Position numbers and translations under genes: made by a program. From CAVROP01 sp050012175 (GTDB lineage Bacteria > Acidobacteriota > Terriglobia > UBA7540), in contig JBEKHR010000001.1 of the NCBI GenBank assembly GCA_050012175.1, positions 1 through 64,000 on the forward strand: a stretch of 64,000 bases of DNA. Direction: 5' to 3'. Positions 59,049 through 64,000 of this stretch are shown here, piece by piece (position 1 is the first letter of the stretch; each line of letters starts with the position of its first letter). The notes below the pieces were generated by a model, which saw only the letters and a list, made by a program, of their open reading frames with translations, did no database searches and was not told the DNA's origin.

Positions 59049-59577
59049 CTCAGCTCGGACGCGGCGGTTGGCGCGCCTTCGAGGCGGAATTCTTGCGCCC
59101 CCAGCAAGCCCAGCTCACCCCATGAAGGCCCAGCCAAACGGATTTGAAATTCTCCGCCCTCCTGAGGCAGTCGAGGGTCGAGAGTCGAAGGTCGAAAAGG
59201 GCGATACCGCAAAAATGTGTGCGATAACCTGCACAGAGTTTGGCGGTAAGAATCTGAGAATCGATAGTCGGGACAATCTTCAGGAAACCTCATTTTATTC
59301 AGGCAGGCTCAGGAACTCGTGACACTGCTGGTCATCATGTCGCACCCTGAGCCCCGCATCTCCTTAACCTATAATCCACACAACAGGCTAGGTTGGGTGA
59401 TTTCACCACAGTGGGAATATGAGGCAGAGGAAGTCCAGGAATTAGGGACAAAACGTCGGGTTTTAGGCTCCACGCTGCTGAATTTCTCGGCATCCCGCGT
59501 GCATAGAAATGCAGCGAGGCGTGCTCGTTGCGGCAGACTTCTTGTCGTCACACGCCCGTGCCCCAGATGTTGAAAAA
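59049..59577. other. Intergenic stretch with decayed sequence
   Basis: No intact gene. Contains a GTCGA-rich short-period tract (GGGTCGAGAGTCGAAGGTCG, about 59174-59195). Short frames have no ribosome sites or family signatures. Confidence 0.5.
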
Positions 59578-59793
59578 ATGAGCAAAGCGATTCTTGTCGA
59601 TACGACTCGCTGCGTTGGCTGTCAGCGTTGTGTTGCCGCGTGCAAGCTTGTGAGCTTGGGGCAAGCCTTCGAATCTAAAGTGCGGGGCCGAGCAGTCCTG
59701 ACCTGTCCCGATGTTCTTGATCGGGATGCTTTTGATCGGGAAGGGCGCTGGAATTCGGGTTTTTCAGCATCCTGTTGGGTCTGTCTCGGTTGA
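59578..59793 (+). pseudogene. 4Fe-4S ferredoxin-type protein, N-terminal fragment
   Basis: MSKAILVDTTRCVGCQRCVA then ACKLVSLG has one complete C-x2-C-x2-C-x3-C cluster motif, as at the start of electron-transfer subunits of molybdopterin oxidoreductases and hydrogenases. After about 30 residues the frame enters repeat sequence (CCCGATGTTCTTGATCGGGA, then TTTTTCAGCATCCTG as in the 16096 and 45703 elements). The other cluster motifs are missing. No ribosome site. Truncated relic. Confidence 0.65.
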
Positions 59794-59806
59794 CCAAGGA
59801 CGCCCG

Positions 59807-61402
59807 ATGCGTCGGTTCACTTACAGCCTGGCGACGAAATTGACGGCCTGCGTGGTCGGCAGCATGGCCCTCTTATTAGGGCTGTACGGGTACTGGAGCC
59901 TGCGGCTTTGGCGCCAATCTCAGCACGAGATGGTTTTTCAGAGCGCCGACCGAAACAGCGATATCATCTGGCGCAGCATCCGTTATTCGATGCTACGCAA
60001 CCAACGCGAAGAAGTCTTCCACATCATCAACACCATCGGGCACGAAGCGGGCATCAGCCGCATTCGCATCTTCAATCAGGAAGGCCAAATCACTTTTTCC
60101 ACTGACCCGCAGGAGGTTGGGCAGTTCGTCGATAAGAAGGCGGAGGCCTGCTATGCCTGCCATGCTCAGGCGCAACCCCTCAAGCGTCTGAATCGCCCCG
60201 ACCGCCTGCGCATTTACACGGCCGCGGACGGCACACGCATTCTGGGCCTGATCCGGCCCATCGAGAACGAGCCCGACTGCTCGAACGCCGCCTGCCACGC
60301 CCACGCCCTGGGCAACCAGGTACTCGGCGTATTGGACACCAACCTCTCACTGGCCTCTGTGGATGAAGTCGTGGCCCGCAGCCAACGTCAGATTGTGGTC
60401 TTTACCATTGCTTCCATCATCATCCTCAGCTTGATTTCAGCGGGACTAATCCGGGTGACCGTGCACAAGCCCGTGCGCCAACTCACGGAGGGCACCCGAC
60501 ATGTGGCCGAGGGCGAGCTGGACTATTGCCTGCCGGTGGGCAGTGGCGATGAGCTAGGCAGCTTGGCGGCTTCTTTCAATCGCATGACGGAACAACTGAA
60601 GAAAGCGCAAGAGGAAAACCAGGAGTGGACCCGCACGCTGGAAGCGCGAGTCCATGAGAAGACGGGAGAGCTCGAGCGTGCTTATCACCGCTTGATGCAG
60701 TCCGAGAAGATGGCTTCGCTGGGAAAGCTCGCGGCGGTTGTCGCCCACGAGATCAATAACCCCCTCGCGGGCATTCTCACTTACAGCAAGCTGATTTCCC
60801 GTCTGGTGGACAAAGGTCTGGAGAACGAGGAGCGCCACAAGGAAGTGAAGAACGACCTAGCGGAGATTGAAGGAGAAAGCCGGCGTTGTGGAACCATCGT
60901 CAAGAACCTGCTGACGTTCGCCCGGCAGGCGCCGCTCAACCCGCAAAAGAACGATTTGGCCGGTGTCGTGGAACGCTGCCTGCTTCTGGTGGGGCACCAA
61001 TGCGATCTGCAACAGGTGGATGTGGAAAGTCATTTGGACCCCAAGATGCCTTCCATTTACTGTGACGCGGGCCAGATCCAGCAGGTTCTTCTGGCCTTGC
61101 TGATGAACGCCGTCGAGGCCATGCCGCACGGCGGGCGGTTGAGGGTGGAAACCGCTTACAATGCAGAGCATCGCGAGGCGCGCATCATGGTCAGCGATGA
61201 CGGCATGGGAATTCCTGAAGACGTCCTGCTGCATATCTTTGAACCTTTCTTCACCACCAAAGCGGAGGGCAAAGGCGTTGGTTTAGGATTGGCCATCGCT
61301 CTCGGGATTGTCCAGCAACATGGAGGGAACATCGAGGTGTCTTCCCCACAGCAGAAGGGAACTGCTTTCACGGTAACTCTGCCGGTGGAGCCGAAACTGT
61401 AG
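59807..61402 (+). CDS. Membrane histidine kinase with two c-type heme motifs in the sensor loop
   Basis: 531 aa from ATG 59807, with AAGGA seven bases upstream. TM1 (about 9-30), periplasmic sensor of about 165 aa, TM2 (about 196-216), HAMP (217-270), HisKA with H314 in VVAHEINNPLAGIL, HATPase with LLALLMNAVEAMPHGG, SDDGMGIPED and GVGLGLAIALGI. The sensor carries CYACH (115-119, standard CxxCH) and CSNAACH (158-164, CX4CH), both on the periplasmic side where c-heme is attached. Likely senses redox state, O2 or NO. The cognate regulator is 188 bp downstream. Confidence 0.92.
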   Translation: MRRFTYSLATKLTACVVGSMALLLGLYGYWSLRLWRQSQHEMVFQSADRNSDIIWRSIRYSMLRNQREEVFHIINTIGHEAGISRIRIFNQEGQITFSTDPQEVGQFVDKKAEACYACHAQAQPLKRLNRPDRLRIYTAADGTRILGLIRPIENEPDCSNAACHAHALGNQVLGVLDTNLSLASVDEVVARSQRQIVVFTIASIIILSLISAGLIRVTVHKPVRQLTEGTRHVAEGELDYCLPVGSGDELGSLAASFNRMTEQLKKAQEENQEWTRTLEARVHEKTGELERAYHRLMQSEKMASLGKLAAVVAHEINNPLAGILTYSKLISRLVDKGLENEERHKEVKNDLAEIEGESRRCGTIVKNLLTFARQAPLNPQKNDLAGVVERCLLLVGHQCDLQQVDVESHLDPKMPSIYCDAGQIQQVLLALLMNAVEAMPHGGRLRVETAYNAEHREARIMVSDDGMGIPEDVLLHIFEPFFTTKAEGKGVGLGLAIALGIVQQHGGNIEVSSPQQKGTAFTVTLPVEPKL

Positions 61403-61423
61403 CCGACGTCTGCCGGGGGAACA

Positions 61424-61558
61424 GTGACGAGTGATCCCGCAGAGCGGGAACGAGTGACGAGCGGGAATACAGGGGACAGGAGTCAGAGGACAGAAGGTAG
61501 GCAGTGAGTAGTCGGTAGTCGAGGGTTTTTCCTCCACCTACCGCCTACCGCCTACCAC
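61424..61558. repeat. Paired short-period tracts between kinase and regulator
   Basis: AGTGACGAGTGATCCCGCAG with AGCGGGAACGAGTGACGAGC (61424-61461), then GTAGGCAGTGAGTAGTCGGT (from 61497) facing CACCTACCGCCTACCGCCTA (61535-61554). The last two are roughly complementary and could form a hairpin before the regulator start. Confidence 0.7.
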
Positions 61559-61590
61559 ATACTGATCTTCGCTCGAAACGGGAGTTGCGC

Positions 61591-62946
61591 ATGGATTACA
61601 AAGCCAGCCTTTTGATCGTGGACGATGAAAACGTCGTCCGTGACTCGCTCGGCAAATGGTTCGAAGAAGAGGGCTACCTCGTTGAAACCGCCACCAGCGC
61701 CCGCGAGGCGCTGCTGAAGTTGCCCAGCCAGCGTTGGGATTTGGCCCTGGTGGATATCAAGATGCCCGGCATGGATGGTCTCGAGTTGCACCGCAAAATT
61801 CGCGAGGTCGATCCGGAGATTATTGTCATCATCATGACCGGCTACGCTTCGGTTGAGACTGCCGTCCAGGCGCTGAAAGACGGGGCGTACGACTACATCA
61901 CCAAGCCTTTCGATCCCGATGATCTGGCTCATTTGGTTCGTAAGGCCCTCGAACACCGCAAAATCAAAGAGGAAAATGTGCGGCTGCGGGAAACCCTCGA
62001 GGAGGTTCAAGCGGTCGAATTGGTGGGGCAGAGCAAGCCGATGCAAAGGGTTATAGAACTCATCCGCACCGTTGCTCCCATGGACACCACCGTCCTGATC
62101 CGCGGGGAAAGCGGCACGGGCAAGGAATTGGTGGCGCGCGCCATTCACCACCTGAGCCCCCGCCGATTCATGCCCATGGTTACCATTCATTGTGGCGCCC
62201 TGACAGAGACCCTGCTCGAAAGCGAGCTTTTCGGGCACGAGAGGGGCGCCTTCACGGGCGCCCAGTATCGGAAGAAAGGCAAGTTCGAAGTCGCCGAGGG
62301 TGGCACGGTCTTCCTGGATGAAATCTCTGATATCAGCCTGAAGACCCAGACGGATCTGCTGCGCGTTCTGCAAGAGAAAGAGATAACGCGCGTGGGTGGC
62401 AACCAGGCGCTCAAGGTTGACTTTCGTGCCGTCGCCGCAACCAACAAGGATTTGTCGGCCCTCGTGAAGGAAGGGACCTTCCGGCCCGACCTCTACTACC
62501 GCCTGAACGTTTTTGGGATTGAACTGCCTCCCTTGCGAGACCGCCGTGAAGACATCCCGCTTTTGGTGGACCATTTCATCAAGAAGTATGCGCGGGCAAT
62601 GAACAAGCGGTTCGCTTCCATCAGCCGGGCGGCTCTGGACATCTTGATGAATTACAGTTGGCCCGGCAACGTGCGCGAGCTCGAGAATGCCATCGAGCGG
62701 GCTATGGTAATCGGTCGCGAGCCGGAAATTCAGGCTTCCGATTTCCCCTTGCAGATTGGCTCGACCCAGCGACCCGAGGTAGGGCTTTCGCTCGACGACG
62801 TGGAGCGCGCGCATATTCTTCGAGTTCTGGAGTCCTGCGATTGGAACCAGACTCGCGCGGCAAGAATCCTCGAGATTGACCGCGTCACCCTCTACAACAA
62901 GATCAAGAAATACGGCTTTCGGAAAGGTATGCCTGCCGCGTCATGA
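61591..62946 (+). CDS. Sigma-54-dependent response regulator, NtrC family
   Basis: 451 aa from ATG 61591, with GGGAG six bases upstream. Receiver domain (SLLIVDDENVVRDSL; phospho-acceptor Asp55 in LALVDIKMPG; Lys in YITKPF), AAA+ domain with Walker A GESGTGKE (172-179), the sigma-54 contact motif GAFTGA (219-224), GGTVFLDEISDISLKTQTDL and YYRLNVFGIELPPLRDRRED, and a C-terminal Fis-type HTH (NQTRAARILEIDRVTLYNKI). It should activate sigma-54 promoters when phosphorylated by the heme kinase. Its TGA overlaps the next gene's ATG. Confidence 0.95.
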   Translation: MDYKASLLIVDDENVVRDSLGKWFEEEGYLVETATSAREALLKLPSQRWDLALVDIKMPGMDGLELHRKIREVDPEIIVIIMTGYASVETAVQALKDGAYDYITKPFDPDDLAHLVRKALEHRKIKEENVRLRETLEEVQAVELVGQSKPMQRVIELIRTVAPMDTTVLIRGESGTGKELVARAIHHLSPRRFMPMVTIHCGALTETLLESELFGHERGAFTGAQYRKKGKFEVAEGGTVFLDEISDISLKTQTDLLRVLQEKEITRVGGNQALKVDFRAVAATNKDLSALVKEGTFRPDLYYRLNVFGIELPPLRDRREDIPLLVDHFIKKYARAMNKRFASISRAALDILMNYSWPGNVRELENAIERAMVIGREPEIQASDFPLQIGSTQRPEVGLSLDDVERAHILRVLESCDWNQTRAARILEIDRVTLYNKIKKYGFRKGMPAAS

Positions 62947-63470
62947 GAATCATCTCGCTGGTTCCCGTCGGGCGAGTCGAGCGGGGCCACCTCGAATCGC
63001 TTGCGGAAGGGCTGGCAGCGCGCTTGCGCGTAGCATGCTGGATTCGGCCGGATGGGCTGGATGGCGAGTTTGCTTACAATCCTGTGCGCGGGCAATACCA
63101 CTCCACGGAAATTCTTAAGAAGCTTTTGCAGGACCCGCCTGCGGAAAGCTGGCGAATCCTGGGAGTGACCGACGCAGACCTTTACATCCCTATCCTGACC
63201 TTCGTTTTTGGCGAAGCCCAATTGGGCGACACCGGCGCCCTGGTTTCCACCCACCGCCTGCGCCCGGAGTTCTATGGCATGCCCAAGGACCCTGGGCTAC
63301 TCCAAGGGCGCCTTTTAAAGGAGGCCCTCCACGAATTGGGCCACACTTTTGGGCTTTGCCATTGCCCGGATTACCTTTGCGTGATGAGTGCCTCGCATGC
63401 CGTGGAGAGAATCGATTTGAAGCAGGCGGGTTTTTGCACAGCCTGCGCGGGCGCGGCAGGGGTCAGGTAA
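62943..63470 (+). CDS. amzA: Archaemetzincin-type zinc metalloprotease
   Basis: 175 residues; the start overlaps the regulator's stop as ATGA. The defining motif HELGHTFGLCHCPDYLCVM gives H130-E131-H134-H140 (HExxHxxGxxH), then C141, C146 and the Met148 turn; C165 and C168 (FCTACAG) complete the second four-cysteine zinc site. Starts MRIISLVPVGRVERGHLESL, as in the archaeal/bacterial family. No signal peptide, so cytoplasmic. Substrate unknown. Coupling to a sigma-54 regulator suggests a role in that response. Confidence 0.93.
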   Translation: MRIISLVPVGRVERGHLESLAEGLAARLRVACWIRPDGLDGEFAYNPVRGQYHSTEILKKLLQDPPAESWRILGVTDADLYIPILTFVFGEAQLGDTGALVSTHRLRPEFYGMPKDPGLLQGRLLKEALHELGHTFGLCHCPDYLCVMSASHAVERIDLKQAGFCTACAGAAGVR

Positions 63471-63510
63471 AGAGGGAGCTCCGCAGGAAATGGGTGCACT
63501 TGTCTGGCAC

Positions 63511-63600
63511 GCTGTCATTCTGATCCCGCCTTGCGGGAGAAGAATCTGCTTTTGGTTGCGGCCGAAGGCCGCGCTGTGTTGGTCCTCGTTCCTAAAAAGC
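63511..63600. repeat. Dispersed element, TGTCATTCTGA family, plus TTTTGGTTGCGGC repeat
   Basis: TGTCATTCTGATCCCGCCTT then GCGGGAGAAGAATC (63511-63545), and TTTTGGTTGCGGCCGAAGGC with CGCGCTGTGT (about 63549-63578), the latter also at 48302-48330. Confidence 0.7.
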
Positions 63601-63635
63601 GGGCGGAGGAGTAAAATTACTTCTTGAGATGCAAT

Positions 63636-64000
63636 GGGGGGATTAAGAGAATTGGCAAGGTTCAGTCAGTTTTTTAAAAGCGAGCAGAGCCGCATCGAAG
63701 GCTTGGCGGCAATCTCGGAGCCCATGCAACAGCCGGAGGAAATCTTTCGGACTGCCGATAGGGGAACGGGCCTCGTTGCCGAAGATGCAGCCTCTCTGTT
63801 TGCGGCAGCGCGCGATCAAAACCGTCGAATTGAAATCCAGGCAGCAGCGAACCGGGTGCGCGCGCGTTTTGCGTCACCAAGCGTTGAATTCGTCATCCCC
63901 GTCTACTTGACAAGCTACTGCCAGAACGAATGCTTGTATTGCGGCTATCGACAAAGCAATTCCATCGCCGAGCGAGTCCGGCTCAACCCTGAAGACTTTG
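63636..64000 (+). CDS. Radical SAM protein, BioB/ThiH/HydG-like, cut by window edge
   Basis: 121 residues visible from ATG 63636; the frame is open to the edge. The N-terminal helical part (EPMQQPEEIFRTADRGTGLV, SLFAAARDQNRRIEIQAAAN) is followed by VEFVIPVYLTSYCQNECLYC and GYRQSNSIAERVRLNPEDF. The CxxxCxxC cluster motif in TSYCQNECLYCGYRQSN matches the biotin synthase / ThiH / HydG-HydE superfamily, with ThiH/HydG-like residues around it. Which member cannot be decided from this part. Follows the archaemetzincin by 165 bp. Confidence 0.8.

Overview
The window reads as a chromosomal segment of a GC-rich Gram-negative bacterium. The best inference is an acidobacterium (Acidobacteriota, Terriglobia-like). 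The support is a TonB-type receptor with an N-terminal carboxypeptidase-regulatory domain, a complete pilMNOPQ set with secretin, a SYLF protein, HemQ, SqdB, a gerM-rph-rdgB block, and intergenic spaces crowded with hairpin repeats. No rRNA, tRNA or CRISPR was found, so taxonomy rests on gene content only.

Layout. 0-4.6 kb: an edge fragment that looks like a transposase start, two related exported proteins (the first looks truncated), an ammonium transporter coupled to a small membrane protein, and a large nested palindrome. 4.7-9.7 kb: PP2C phosphatase plus Ser/Thr kinase, CCA-adding/poly(A) polymerase family enzyme, a tiny membrane protein and an exported protein of unknown role. 10.1-16.1 kb: promoter, small HTH protein and the type IV pilus operon pilMNOPQ ending in a hairpin. 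16.3-33.7 kb: housekeeping genes (Xaa-Pro peptidase, accB, accC, thiE, two APC permeases, a SpoIIE-type phosphatase, two SDR enzymes, nnrE/D, tsaE, ispH, an FkbM methyltransferase, nth, hemQ). 33.9-40.8 kb: an IS66 relic, a TonB-type receptor, a LysE-family exporter, and sqdB next to a GT28 glycosyltransferase, which looks like a glycolipid (possibly sulfolipid) module.

40.8-43.9 kb is a repeat and toxin-antitoxin graveyard: tandem hairpins, a small TIR element found both inserted and as an empty site, an orphan XRE antitoxin, hicB with a frameshifted hicA, and three fragments of one small antitoxin-like gene. 43.9-48.1 kb: amidase, GerMN protein, rph, rdgB. 48.4-49.1 kb: a REP-associated tyrosine transposase flanked by its palindromes. 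49.3-57.4 kb: a radical SAM protein, a zinc phospholipase C-like protein, a SYLF protein, two paralogous exported proteins (one with ten 45-bp repeats), a Crp-type regulator and small proteins.

57.5-64 kb holds decaying fragments (LysE, H-protein-like and ferredoxin remnants) beside an intact membrane-anchored H-protein-like gene. It then has a tight signalling module: a histidine kinase with two c-type heme motifs in its sensor loop, a sigma-54 response regulator, and an archaemetzincin translationally coupled to that regulator. It ends with a radical SAM gene running off the edge. The most distinctive features are this heme-sensor/archaemetzincin module, the sqdB-GT28 pair, the filled/empty-site mobile element, and recurrent intergenic tracts of short-period repeats that come as self-complementary pairs.
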